The notes beneath the pieces were generated by a model that saw only the letters and a program-made list of their open reading frames with translations, had not been told where the DNA came from and made no database searches. DNA of 64,000 nt from Chitinophaga sp. H8 (GTDB taxonomy: Bacteria > Bacteroidota > Bacteroidia > Chitinophagales > Chitinophagaceae). How positions within the stretch are numbered: the first letter of the stretch is position 1; every line of letters begins with the position of its first letter. Below are positions 36,451 through 45,533 of the stretch, in pieces. Made by a program: the position numbers and the translations under genes. Location of the stretch: contig NZ_JBEXAC010000001.1 of the NCBI RefSeq assembly GCF_040567655.1, forward strand, positions 1,860,001 through 1,924,000, read 5' to 3'.

Positions 36451-37102
36451 ATTGACTAAAATTCCTGATCTGAAAATTATCCCTGAACCATTGCGCGGCC
36501 AGGGTGATATCTTCCTGTGTGAGGGCATGTCCGGCATTCACTTCATAGGTGTTTACCTTAAATCCGTTTGCACTCAGCAGTGTTGCATAGTTGTTGGTGT
36601 CAGCAAGATCAATGGTAGTATCCTGTCTGCCCGTAGTAATTAAAACAGGTGCTTGTCTTTGTGTTTCAAAGCCATCTTCCAGCGCTTGAAAAGGTTGCAT
36701 AGGCCGGAAAAGTAGTGCCCCGGCCAGCAGTTCGGGATATAACATGAGTATAGCCCCGGCAATATTGGCCCCATTTGAATAGCCGATGGCAATAAGCTTA
36801 TTGACATCAAAGTGCTTTTCCAGTGCCAGGTTGCGCAGAAAATGCACCAGCTCATGCGTACGGAAATGCAGATCCGCTTCATCAAATACCCCCATTGACA
36901 AACGCCGGAAAAAACGGGGCATGCCATGTTCCAGCACATTACCCCGCAGGCTCAGGATGTTTACATCATAGCCAAAATTGGCCGCCAGGGGTACCATGTC
37001 ATGCTCATCTCCTCCGGTTCCCGGCAGCAGGAGCAAGGTATAGGCTTTGTTATTATCCGTGCGCTGATAAACATATTTTAAAGGTTGAAAGTCCATTTTC
37101 AT
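36443..37102 (-). CDS. Alpha/beta hydrolase (MhqD-like carboxylesterase)
   Basis: A 219-residue hydrolase of the phospholipase/carboxylesterase group. LLLPGTGGDEHDM forms the oxyanion loop, S109 is the nucleophile in GYSNG, D161 lies in GRQDTTI and H192 in NAGHALT. The close match in layout is MhqD of the Bacillus methylhydroquinone regulon. It sits directly between OsmC and an MhqO-like dioxygenase, supporting a joint role in detoxifying quinones or electrophiles. Confidence 0.88.
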   Translation of the reverse strand: MKMDFQPLKYVYQRTDNNKAYTLLLLPGTGGDEHDMVPLAANFGYDVNILSLRGNVLEHGMPRFFRRLSMGVFDEADLHFRTHELVHFLRNLALEKHFDVNKLIAIGYSNGANIAGAILMLYPELLAGALLFRPMQPFQALEDGFETQRQAPVLITTGRQDTTIDLADTNNYATLLSANGFKVNTYEVNAGHALTQEDITLAAQWFRDNFQIRNFSQYG

Positions 37103-37155
37103 CCGGCTTTAAAGTGTGGTGATCACAGCAGGCACTATGCCATGCGCTGTTCAGG

Positions 37156-38091
37156 CTAGTCCAGCTTTGGCAGTTGTCCCAGTATTTCCTCTCTTCTGGC
37201 TTCAAATTCCGGTGGTAACATCAGCTGGCTGCCGAGCAATGCCTTAGGTTCGTCTACCGTAAAGCCCGGACCATCTGTTGCCAATTCAAACAATACACCA
37301 CCGGGTTCCCGGAAGTAAATGGATTTAAAGTATTTCCGGTCCAGTTGTGGTGTTGGGTTTAGTCCCATACGTTCTATTTTTTCCCGGAAGCGTAATTGTG
37401 TTTCATCGTCTTTTACCCGGAAAGCCACATGATGGATAGTACCACCCGCTACATGCCCTCTGGGTTCTCCTTTAGCTTCAACCAGGTCTATGAAAGTACC
37501 GTTTTCGCCAGCGGGGCTTTCAAACCGGTAGCGGTTGGCACTGTGTTTTAACAAGTTAAAGCCAAATAAAGACACCAGCAGATCTGCAGTAGGCTGTACA
37601 TCTTCCAGGGTAAGGGTAACATGATGAAATCCCCGTGTGGCATTAGCCGCCGTAACAGCAGATGTTTCCCATGGCTGCCGATTGTCGGGCTTTTCTGTTA
37701 CCGTAAGCTCCAGTTTCAGGCCATCGGGATCCAGGAAGGTCAGGTATAAGTCGCCAAATTTCTGGGAAGGTTTGTTGTAAAGAATGTTGCGTTCCTCAAA
37801 CCGTTTGATCCAGAAATCAATACTGCCTTCAGGAATAGAATAACCTATTTCTGTTGCCATATGTGTACCTCTGCGTCCGGTCATGATGTCTTCCCATGGA
37901 AAAAAGGTCAGAATACTACCAGGAGTCCCCACTTCATCTCCGTAATAAAAATGGTAGGTATGCGGATCGTCAAAATTGACTGTTTTTTTTACAAACCTTA
38001 ATCCTAATACTTGCGTATAAAAATCATAATTGCGTTTGGCATTCCCGGCTATCGCAGTAATGTGATGAATGCCGGTGATTTTATCTTCCAT
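37156..38091 (-). CDS. Ring-cleaving dioxygenase, VOC family (MhqO-like)
   Basis: A 311-residue protein with two glyoxalase/VOC modules: about 1-125 (GIHHITAIAGNAKRNYDFYT) and about 150-290 (GFHHVTLTLEDVQPTADLLV). Metal ligands should be the histidines in GIHHIT and IHHVAF and the glutamate in GGVLFELATDG. Family members such as MhqO cleave hydroquinone-type rings and are induced by quinones. It is the second gene of the stress-type cluster, 43 nt after YceI and 53 nt before the hydrolase. Confidence 0.9.
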   Translation of the reverse strand: MEDKITGIHHITAIAGNAKRNYDFYTQVLGLRFVKKTVNFDDPHTYHFYYGDEVGTPGSILTFFPWEDIMTGRRGTHMATEIGYSIPEGSIDFWIKRFEERNILYNKPSQKFGDLYLTFLDPDGLKLELTVTEKPDNRQPWETSAVTAANATRGFHHVTLTLEDVQPTADLLVSLFGFNLLKHSANRYRFESPAGENGTFIDLVEAKGEPRGHVAGGTIHHVAFRVKDDETQLRFREKIERMGLNPTPQLDRKYFKSIYFREPGGVLFELATDGPGFTVDEPKALLGSQLMLPPEFEARREEILGQLPKLD

Positions 38092-38134
38092 TATTTTATT
38101 TTTTACCCTGTTTGATCAGACGCGGTGGCAGAGG

Positions 38135-38668
38135 TTATTTTTTAATCAGTTCAATCTCACATACTATTTTCACTTCGTCGCTTACTACCATGCCACCCGC
38201 TTCTGTTACATTGTTCCAGTTCAACCCAAAATCTTTCCGGTTGATTTTACCATTGATGGTAAAGCCAGCTTTGGTATTACCCCAGGGATCCTTGGTTACG
38301 CCACCGAATTCAACCGCCAGTTTAATAGGTTTGGTGACGTCCCGGATGGTCAGGTCGCCATAAAGATTATAGGAGCCGTCATTGTCCACGTTTTCATATT
38401 TGGTAGCCGTGAATGTAACTTTTGGATATTTATTAACGTCAAAGAAGTCCGGTGAGCGCAGATGCGTATCCCGTTGTTCGTTTTTAGTGCTGATGGAGTC
38501 TACATCAGCTGTAAACGTTACTTTGGCAGTCATAAAGTCCTCTTCTTCGGTCTCTACCTGTATATCATATTTATGAAATGCCCCTGTTACATTGGTAATC
38601 ATCAAATGCCTTACTTTGAAGGTGATTTCACTGTGTTCAGGATCTATACCCCATTGATACTTTGCCAT
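38135..38668 (-). CDS. YceI-family lipocalin-like protein
   Basis: A 177-residue protein with the YceI signature WGIDPEHSEITFKVRHLMIT at the start, DVDSISTKNEQRDTHLRSPD in the middle, and LTIRDVTKPIKLAVEF. It has no signal peptide, unlike E. coli YceI, so it is probably cytoplasmic. YceI proteins bind polyisoprenoid or other amphiphilic ligands. First gene of the six-gene set. The minus strand has GATATTTG at 38768-38775, one base from the -7 consensus, about 100 nt upstream. Confidence 0.92.
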   Translation of the reverse strand: MAKYQWGIDPEHSEITFKVRHLMITNVTGAFHKYDIQVETEEEDFMTAKVTFTADVDSISTKNEQRDTHLRSPDFFDVNKYPKVTFTATKYENVDNDGSYNLYGDLTIRDVTKPIKLAVEFGGVTKDPWGNTKAGFTINGKINRKDFGLNWNNVTEAGGMVVSDEVKIVCEIELIKK

Positions 38669-39187
38669 GATAATGCATTATTTAGTTAAACGTGAATAAA
38701 TATTAATCAGATTAAAGGCACCAGCTAATTCATAACAACTGCCGAAAGTTATTGTTTAGCTGTGATACAAATATCAACCCAAACTATGAACCAGGACATG
38801 GATAAAAAATGATTTCTGATGTACAATTTTTTAAATATTTAAAGAGGGACATTGGAAGAAAATACCCCTTTTATGCTCTCTTATGCTTTAACTATGCTCT
38901 AACTATGCTTTAACCATGCTTTAACTATGCTCTAACCATAGGGAAAGAACGCTTTAACTCCCCTTCAGAAGAGGGTGTTATAAACGTAAATTATCATATA
39001 TTGGTAATGGGCAGCAGGTAAATCACTGATTTAAGGTTTTAAAGGAACAGATGGATATCTTCGCGCCTGGAATCGTAATAATTTGTAATGGCACAGTGTA
39101 TTAAAAATATAATAAACATTATGCATGATTTTTTGTTTATGTGTTTGATACCATGTTGCTATACAGGTAAAAAAAAAGAAAATCCAT
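38669..39187. other. 519-bp divergent intergenic region
   Basis: This is the longest gene-free interval, between the YceI gene (minus) and the TolC gene (plus). It is AT-rich and holds an 11-bp tandem repeat (annotated separately). I see no credible gene, RNA gene or perfect TAnnTTTG box in it. The tract AAAAAAAAAGAAAA lies just before the TolC start. Confidence 0.7.
38872..38936. repeat. 11-bp tandem repeat, about six copies
   Basis: Consecutive units TATGCTCTCT (10 nt), TATGCTTTAAC, TATGCTCTAAC, TATGCTTTAAC, CATGCTTTAAC, TATGCTCTAAC, then CATA. Variation is mainly Y at position 7 of the unit. The 11-bp period is close to one helical turn, so each copy faces the same side of the DNA. Located about 200 nt upstream of YceI and 250 nt upstream of TolC. 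Confidence 0.93.
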
Positions 39188-40642
39188 ATGAGAAGAGGCT
39201 TCCTGTTTATTGTTCCGGTTTTTTTGATGTCGGCAGTGTACGCGCAGGAGGTGGGCAGGCCCATAACCTTGCAGGAGTGTTATGACATGGCAGCACAGAA
39301 GAATACGCTGATCATGCAGGCAAAACATGCGCTGAAGGCAAGTGAATATAACCTGGAAGCAGAAAAGCGGTCGTATTTTCCCAAGGTAGATCTCCTGGCG
39401 GGGTACAATTACCTGGGCAAGCCATTGGAAATTAATCTGCAGCAGGTGAAGGACGGCATTGTGGAAGGTTCTTCCCAGCAAAGTGTGAATACGGCCAACG
39501 AGGTATTTAATCAGATAACCGGTCAGCATTTGCCACAGCAGGTACAGGACCGGATCTTCAATGCCACGCAGCGGATTTTGAATACAGTATACCCGGATTA
39601 TAATCCGGCCCTCAGCAAGCAACAGTACTTTACAGCATCACTGGGTTTCCGGGAAGCGATTTACCTGGGAGGTAAACTTTCTGCAGTAAAAGACCTGGCC
39701 CAGGCGCGGGTTACTTCCGGTGAGTTAAACCGGCAGGTAGTGGAAAAGGAATTATACCTCCTGATAGGGTTACAATACCTGCGTATTATGTACCTGAATA
39801 ACATTCTGGGGCATGAGGAGCGGATAGTAGACGCCTTCCGGAAGAACCGGGACTATGCGGCTTCTCTTAAAGCCAATGAGATACTGCCACCTTATCTGTT
39901 AAATTGGGCAAAAGTGAGTCTGGTACAGGCAGAAAGCCGGTATCGTAATCAGCAGCTGGAAAAACAGAATGCGTTGCTGGAACTGAATAAATTGATGGGA
40001 TTACCATTGGATACTGTAATAAACATCACGGACACACTAAAATATATTCCGGCGGCGATCCATACCGCTACAACGCCTGATTTTTATCAGCAAAACCCTG
40101 CTTACCGGCTGTTGGAAAGCAAATCCAGCCTGGCAGAGGTGGCGGTAAAAACGACCCGCTCCCTGTCATTACCCAATATCTTTGCCATTGGCAATGTAAG
40201 CCTTTACCGAAAAGACCTGCCACTGACTATGCCCCCGTGGCTGGTAGGCGTAGAAATGCAATGGAACCTCTTTGACGGGTTCCAGAAACAAAAGCGGGTG
40301 AAGGCCAGTAAACAACTGGTAGAAGAAACCCGGATGCTTACAGAAAACACCCGGTCATCCCTGGAGGTAAGATTACAGGTGTGTATTAATAAAATGAATG
40401 CCCTGAAAAATGATGTTGCTGCATTGGATACCGCCCGCCAGCAGGCACGTTTAACTACCACGCTGATTGAGGAGCGGATGAAAACGGAGATGTCTTCCGT
40501 GAAAGATGTAAACGATGCCTTGCTGATAGAAGAGGAGATGGAAAAGATTTATTATACCGGCGTGTTGGGTTATTACCTGGCATTGGCAGAATACTGGAGC
40601 ATTGTAGGCACACCACAACGGCTACAGGAGTTTATTAAATAA
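39188..40642 (+). CDS. TolC-family outer-membrane efflux protein
   Basis: A 484-residue exported protein with signal peptide (ends AVYAQ). Two OEP repeats of long amphipathic helices are visible (LQECYDMAAQKNTLIMQAKH; RYRNQQLEKQNALLELNKLM; SLEVRLQVCINKMNALKNDV). The first long helical hairpin has an insert (about 85-145) rich in Q and N. It forms the outer-membrane channel of a tripartite exporter. HlyD-type adaptor and two ABC-2 permease genes follow on the same strand with gaps of 20, -4 and -8 nt. Confidence 0.9.
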   Translation: MRRGFLFIVPVFLMSAVYAQEVGRPITLQECYDMAAQKNTLIMQAKHALKASEYNLEAEKRSYFPKVDLLAGYNYLGKPLEINLQQVKDGIVEGSSQQSVNTANEVFNQITGQHLPQQVQDRIFNATQRILNTVYPDYNPALSKQQYFTASLGFREAIYLGGKLSAVKDLAQARVTSGELNRQVVEKELYLLIGLQYLRIMYLNNILGHEERIVDAFRKNRDYAASLKANEILPPYLLNWAKVSLVQAESRYRNQQLEKQNALLELNKLMGLPLDTVINITDTLKYIPAAIHTATTPDFYQQNPAYRLLESKSSLAEVAVKTTRSLSLPNIFAIGNVSLYRKDLPLTMPPWLVGVEMQWNLFDGFQKQKRVKASKQLVEETRMLTENTRSSLEVRLQVCINKMNALKNDVAALDTARQQARLTTTLIEERMKTEMSSVKDVNDALLIEEEMEKIYYTGVLGYYLALAEYWSIVGTPQRLQEFIK

Positions 40643-40662
40643 TTCATCGTAATTAATATTGT

Positions 40663-41658
40663 ATGCGATCCTTCTTTAAAAATTATTGGGCATTAGGAAT
40701 ACCGGTACTGGTATTGATCATTGCCTTGCTGTTCTTTTTCCGGAGGTCTGGAGGAAGTAGTGCAGAGAATACGGTTATCGGAATGGTAGATGCCGAGTTT
40801 GTGGATGTGGCAGCAGGTTTTCCGGGGCGGTTGGATAGCTTGCTGATTCATCAGGGAGATACCGTGAAAAAAGACCAGCTGCTGGGCGTATTGCATACTA
40901 CAGAGATCAATGCCGTGAGAAATCAGGCAGAAGCAGCTATCGAAGCAGCGCAGAGCCAGCTGAAATTGCTGCAGAGCGGTGCCCGGCCCGAAGCTATACA
41001 GGCAGCAGATAAGCTGTATCAGATTACACAGGACCAATATGAGCTGATGCAAAAAACATATGCACGTATTGAGAAACTGCACCGGGATCAGGTAGTATCC
41101 GGGCAGGAAAAGGATATCGTTTATTTCAGATACCAGGCTGCGGAGAAGGAGATGGAAACAGCTCGTCTGAATATGCAGATGCTGAAAAATGGTACCCGTC
41201 CGGAATTGATTACTGCAGCGGCGGCAGTTTTAAAACAGGCAGAAGAAGCCTATACGTTAACTAAATCATTATCTGACAAAACATATATCCGTGCCCCTGC
41301 AGATGGTATTGTATCGTCGCTGGTGATTGAAGAAGGAGAGATCGCATCTATCGGTTATCCGATGATGACTATCCAGAAACCGGACTCTTACTTTATCCGG
41401 TTTAATATCCGTCAGGATGATATGAGTAAACTGGCCTTGGGGACAGTGGTGAAAATGAATATACCCGGATGTGTACCGGAAACATTTGACGCGAAAGTGT
41501 CGAAGGTATCGCCATCGCTTACGTTTGCCAACTGGGTGCCGGTACAGGAAAAAGGAAAGTTTGAATTACGCACCTTTACCGTAGAGTGTAAACCTGTTAA
41601 TCAGCCGGCTTTACAGGGCTTGCGTCCTGGCATGACCGCTGCCATGCAAATGCCATGA
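40663..41658 (+). CDS. HlyD-family periplasmic adaptor protein
   Basis: A 331-residue membrane fusion protein. It has one N-terminal transmembrane anchor (about 8-26), a biotinyl-lipoyl-like half-motif (VDVAAGFPGRLDSLLIHQGD), a coiled-coil hairpin (about 85-200) in which the phrase NGTRPELI/SGARPEAI occurs in each arm, then the second lipoyl half (DKTYIRAPADGIVSSLVIEE) and a beta-barrel domain. Of the YbhG/EmrA type. It links the TolC channel to the inner-membrane permeases. Confidence 0.92.
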   Translation: MRSFFKNYWALGIPVLVLIIALLFFFRRSGGSSAENTVIGMVDAEFVDVAAGFPGRLDSLLIHQGDTVKKDQLLGVLHTTEINAVRNQAEAAIEAAQSQLKLLQSGARPEAIQAADKLYQITQDQYELMQKTYARIEKLHRDQVVSGQEKDIVYFRYQAAEKEMETARLNMQMLKNGTRPELITAAAAVLKQAEEAYTLTKSLSDKTYIRAPADGIVSSLVIEEGEIASIGYPMMTIQKPDSYFIRFNIRQDDMSKLALGTVVKMNIPGCVPETFDAKVSKVSPSLTFANWVPVQEKGKFELRTFTVECKPVNQPALQGLRPGMTAAMQMP

Positions 41659-42824
41659 TGAAGGCCATTATTCAAATAACCATACGGGAATGGAAGCGCA
41701 TTTTAACGCTGCCGGTGCATTACCTGGTGCTATTGGTCATGCCTGCATTGCTGTTTGCTTTTTATGCATACATCTATCAGGCCAGGAATGCACGGGATCT
41801 GCCGGTAGCCATCTGGGATGATGACAGGTCAGTACTTTCCCGGCAGTTTGCCTTTATGCTGGAACAAACGGAAAGCATTCATATCACCCGCCAGGTAGAC
41901 AACCAGACCGAACTGGAAACACTGATACGGAGGGGAGAGGTAGCCGGGGCTATTCATTTTCCGGCGCGCATGGAACGGAATATTAAAAGCAGGCACCCGG
42001 TATACATTACTGTATATACGAATGCAGCAGCAATTGTTACAGCCAAACTGATCTATAAAGATGCCGCTCAGGTATTGATGACTGCAGGTTCCGGTGTGAT
42101 CCTGCAAAAACTGGTAAAGCTGGGTATGCCTAAAGATAAGGCCATGACATTGGTACAGCCTTTAAAGCTCACCAGTTACCAGTTGTATAACCCTACTTTC
42201 AACTACCAGCAATACCTGGTGCCCGGACTTATTTTCGTAGCGCTTCAGATGATGATCATTATGGTAACGGTATTGTTGCTTAACTATGAGCGGAAAACCA
42301 ACACCCTGGAAGAATTACACCAGGTAGCAAAAGGTTCTGCCTTTGTTGCTATTACCGGCAAAACCCTGGCACACCTGGTAGTAGGATGGGTTAACTTTAT
42401 ACTGGTGACGGGCATCGTGCTCCCATTGTTTGAGGTGGGGCACCCGGCAGCTACCGGTACACTGTTTGTTGTTTTTACCCTGTTGGTACTGGCTTGTATT
42501 GGTATCGGAATATTGGTATCTGCGATCTTCAAAGATGTAATGGTAGCCTGCGACCTGGGGCTTTTTTATACTTCCCCTGCATTTGTATTCAGCGGATTTA
42601 CGTTTCCCAGGTGGGCGATGCCCTGGTACGACCAGTATTATGCTGCTATCATGCCTTTTACTTTTTTCCTGGATGCCTTTTTTAAAGTATATTTTATGGA
42701 GTTACCCCTCCGGTATGCCTATACGGAAATGGGATATATCCTGATTTTTATCGTAGTCACTTATCCGTTGGCTATTATATTGTTTCAACGGCAGTTAAAT
42801 AAACTGGAGGTGCAGCATGCGTAA
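41655..42824 (+). CDS. ABC-2 type permease
   Basis: A 389-residue membrane protein of the YhhJ/YbhR type. TM1 is at about 20-42, a large periplasmic domain spans about 45-185 (DLPVAIWDDDRSVLSRQFAF), and five more helices are in the C-terminal half (VPGLIFVALQMMIIMVTVLL onward). Start overlaps the adaptor stop (ATGATGA). No ATP-binding gene is linked. Confidence 0.9.
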   Translation: MMKAIIQITIREWKRILTLPVHYLVLLVMPALLFAFYAYIYQARNARDLPVAIWDDDRSVLSRQFAFMLEQTESIHITRQVDNQTELETLIRRGEVAGAIHFPARMERNIKSRHPVYITVYTNAAAIVTAKLIYKDAAQVLMTAGSGVILQKLVKLGMPKDKAMTLVQPLKLTSYQLYNPTFNYQQYLVPGLIFVALQMMIIMVTVLLLNYERKTNTLEELHQVAKGSAFVAITGKTLAHLVVGWVNFILVTGIVLPLFEVGHPAATGTLFVVFTLLVLACIGIGILVSAIFKDVMVACDLGLFYTSPAFVFSGFTFPRWAMPWYDQYYAAIMPFTFFLDAFFKVYFMELPLRYAYTEMGYILIFIVVTYPLAIILFQRQLNKLEVQHA

Positions 42825-43995
42825 CTTTTTTGGAAGTATAGGCCGTTTGTTATTGCGGGAAGTAAAGCTGATCATAAAGGATCACAGTTTGCTGCTTACA
42901 CTGCTGATAGCACCGCTGTTGTACGCGTTTTTCTACGGTAGCATCTATAGCTATAAAGTAGAGGAAGAAGTTGCACTGGCGGTGGTGGATGCAGATCAGA
43001 GCCAGTTATCCCGCATGTTTACTGAGCAGCTGGATAATACCCAGCTGGTAGAGGTGATTGCTGCCACCAATTTGCAGGATGCACAGGAGAAGATGTACCG
43101 GGGAGAGTGTCAGGGGTACCTGTATATTGAAAAGGGTATGGAGGCTAATATTCTGGCCATTCAGCAAAGTAATGTGGTGCTGACCGTCAATGCCGCCCGC
43201 TTTCTGCCCTCCAGCGAATTAGTGGCTACAGTAACACAGGTAAGTCTTACGATAGGCGCCGGCGTACGGTTAAAGTATAATGAGATGAAAGGGTTGAACA
43301 GTACAATGGCCCTGCAGGAAACACAGCCAGTAAGCGTAGATTACCGGCCATTATACAATGTACGTTCCAGTTATGGCGACTTCCTGCTGCCGGGGGTACT
43401 GGCCCTGATATTGCAGCAAACCCTGTTGCTGGGACTTTCAGGAAGTGTGGCTCTGGATAAACAAAACAGGCAGATCCCCGCTCTTGTACAAACCGGAGGC
43501 GGTAGTTTATCAGCTACACTATGGGGAAAAGGACTGTTTTACCTGCTTTTATTTGCCGCTTATGCCACCTTCTTCCTGCTGGTGAATTTTAATATCCTGG
43601 AGCTGACCTTTCAGGGCACCGCGTTTAACACCGGGGTGACGATGTTGCTGTTCCTGCTGTGCCTTATTCCTATGGGCGTATGGCTGGGCAGTTTGTTTCC
43701 CAACCAGTTGCTGGCAGCGCAGCTGATGGCTTTCTCTACCTATCCTTTTTTCCTGATAGCCGGTTATGTATGGCCTTATGCGGCCTTGCCGGTACCCGTA
43801 CAATGGCTTTCCGTATTATTGCCTATCACGCCATTTCTGAGGATGTATCAGTCTGTGGTGCAGACAGGTGGCACCTTACAGGAAAATACGGGTCCTATAT
43901 TGCATCTGCTGCTATTGTGGGTGTTTTATGTACTACTGGCGTTATTGGGATTACGACGGGTGAACAGGAAACAATCACAGGCGGCACAGGGGTAA
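42817..43995 (+). CDS. ABC-2 type permease, second subunit
   Basis: A 392-residue paralogue of the preceding permease with the same layout: TM1 (about 25-45), periplasmic domain (EVALAVVDADQSQLSRMFTE), then a cluster of five helices. Both share the V-D-x-D-x-S-xLSR phrase after TM1. The ATG overlaps the previous stop by 8 nt. Together the two would form a heterodimeric export permease. It ends the efflux operon. Confidence 0.9.
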   Translation: MRNFFGSIGRLLLREVKLIIKDHSLLLTLLIAPLLYAFFYGSIYSYKVEEEVALAVVDADQSQLSRMFTEQLDNTQLVEVIAATNLQDAQEKMYRGECQGYLYIEKGMEANILAIQQSNVVLTVNAARFLPSSELVATVTQVSLTIGAGVRLKYNEMKGLNSTMALQETQPVSVDYRPLYNVRSSYGDFLLPGVLALILQQTLLLGLSGSVALDKQNRQIPALVQTGGGSLSATLWGKGLFYLLLFAAYATFFLLVNFNILELTFQGTAFNTGVTMLLFLLCLIPMGVWLGSLFPNQLLAAQLMAFSTYPFFLIAGYVWPYAALPVPVQWLSVLLPITPFLRMYQSVVQTGGTLQENTGPILHLLLLWVFYVLLALLGLRRVNRKQSQAAQG

Positions 43996-44039
43996 AACCG
44001 TATTTTGCTAATTTTTTTAGCGAATTGCAGAACCTGCAT

Positions 44040-44047
44040 TATATTTG
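44040..44047 (+). promoter_or_regulatory. -7 promoter element of the exonuclease/GIY-YIG gene
   Basis: TATATTTG, a perfect TAnnTTTG match 20 nt before the ATG at 44068. It lies downstream of the alternative ATG at 44005, which argues for the later start. Confidence 0.6.
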
Positions 44048-44067
44048 CGGGTAACTTGTTTGTAGCC

Positions 44068-45438
44068 ATGTACGCAATAGTAGATATAGAAACAACCGGG
44101 GGCCATGCCAGTGCCAGCGGTATTACGGAAGTAGCCATTTATCTGCATGATGGCAAGGAAGTGGTGCAGCAATATGAAACACTGGTTAATCCGGGCGTAC
44201 CTATCCCTTATCATATTCAGTCGCTGACCGGTATCACCAATGATATGGTGGCGGATGCGCCTCCGTTTGAAGCAGTAGCCCCGTTAATTGCAGGGCTGCT
44301 GAAGGACCGGATTTTCGTAGCGCATAATGTCAACTTCGATTATTCATTTCTGAAACATTATCTGGAATTGTCTGGGCATGAGCTGAAGAGTAAGAAGCTT
44401 TGTACGGTGAGGCTGGGGCGTAAAATATTTCCGGGATTGCCATCTTATAGTTTGGGTAATCTGTGCCGTCATCTTCAGATTCCTGTTTATGGAAGGCACA
44501 GGGCTGGGGGAGATGCCGCTGCTACGGCAAAATTGTTTGAGTTATATATACAAAATGATACCCAGCAGGCCATTGCCGCAGCCTTAAAAGCAGGGTCAAA
44601 AGAATACTTCCTGCCACCCAATCTGCCACCTGAGCAGGTATTATTATTACCTGCCACCCCAGGGGTTTATTATTTTCATAATCAGAAGGGGAAAGTAGTA
44701 TATGTAGGGAAGGCAAAAGATATTAAGAAGCGGGTGAACAGCCACTTTACCGGCAACAATGCCGGGCGGCAGCGGCAGGAGTTTCTGCGCAATATTTACA
44801 GTATCAGCTACCAGGTAACCGGTACGGAGCTGATGGCCTGTGTATTGGAGTCGGTAGAGATCAAGCGGTTGTGGCCGGTTTATAACCATTCACAAAAGCG
44901 GGTGGAATTGCGTTATGGCTTTTACCTGTTTGAAGACCAGCAGGGGTATTTACGGCTGGCCATTGAAAAAAGGCGGAAACATACCACCCCGGTATACAGT
45001 TTTAACCTGCTCGTAGATGGGCACCAGTTACTGCGCCGCCTGATCCGGGAGTTTGAATTATGTCCGAGGCTATGTTTTTTACAAACCGGAACAGGCACCT
45101 GTACAGGTGTAACTGCTGGTACCTGCCATGGAGCCTGTGAAAAACAGGAAGCGCCTGCAGACTATAACCAACGTGTACTACAAGCCATTACCCACTTACA
45201 GGAACAGCAACCTTCATTTGCAATTATTGGTCACGGGCGGGAGGCGGGTGAACAAAGCTGCATTTTAATGGAAAAGGGACGCTTCTATGGCATGGGGTAT
45301 GTAGCAGCTGATTTGTCTGTAAACTCTGCAGAACACCTGAAAGATTTGCTTACACCATATCCGGAGAATGAATATATCCTCAATCTGATCCGGCATCATG
45401 CCACCGTAAACATCCGGCAGGTACTTCATTTTTCCTGA
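44068..45438 (+). CDS. DEDDh exonuclease fused to a GIY-YIG (UvrC/Cho-like) nuclease
   Basis: 456 residues from the ATG at 44068; starting at 44005 would add 21 residues ahead of the exonuclease strand. The N-terminal DnaQ-like domain (about 1-170) has D6/E8 in IVDIETTG, an aspartate in AHNVNFDYSF, and the H...D of GRHRAGGDAAAT, so the DEDDh set looks complete. The GIY-YIG domain (about 195-275) reads GVYYFHNQKGKVVYVGKAKD with IKKRVNSHF. The C-terminus has a Cys/His cluster (CTGVTAGTCHGACEKQ). It combines a 3'-5' exonuclease with a UvrC-like incision nuclease, so a DNA-repair role is likely. Confidence 0.9.
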   Translation: MYAIVDIETTGGHASASGITEVAIYLHDGKEVVQQYETLVNPGVPIPYHIQSLTGITNDMVADAPPFEAVAPLIAGLLKDRIFVAHNVNFDYSFLKHYLELSGHELKSKKLCTVRLGRKIFPGLPSYSLGNLCRHLQIPVYGRHRAGGDAAATAKLFELYIQNDTQQAIAAALKAGSKEYFLPPNLPPEQVLLLPATPGVYYFHNQKGKVVYVGKAKDIKKRVNSHFTGNNAGRQRQEFLRNIYSISYQVTGTELMACVLESVEIKRLWPVYNHSQKRVELRYGFYLFEDQQGYLRLAIEKRRKHTTPVYSFNLLVDGHQLLRRLIREFELCPRLCFLQTGTGTCTGVTAGTCHGACEKQEAPADYNQRVLQAITHLQEQQPSFAIIGHGREAGEQSCILMEKGRFYGMGYVAADLSVNSAEHLKDLLTPYPENEYILNLIRHHATVNIRQVLHFS

Positions 45439-45533
45439 CGGGCTGGCAATGCTTCCTGACCACGATGACTATACTTACCACGATGACCATAGAATAGGGA
45501 CATATCCCGTCTTACTGCTCAGGTGGCATGGGA

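Noticed and set aside
39137..39622. Long minus-strand open frame opposite the TolC gene
   Set aside because: It is antisense to a clear coding sequence with signal peptide and TolC motifs. Its translation has no recognisable domain.
45460..45487. Two copies of CCACGATGAC spaced 18 bp between the nuclease and amidohydrolase genes
   Set aside because: Only two short copies with no wider context; could be chance. Not enough to call a repeat family.
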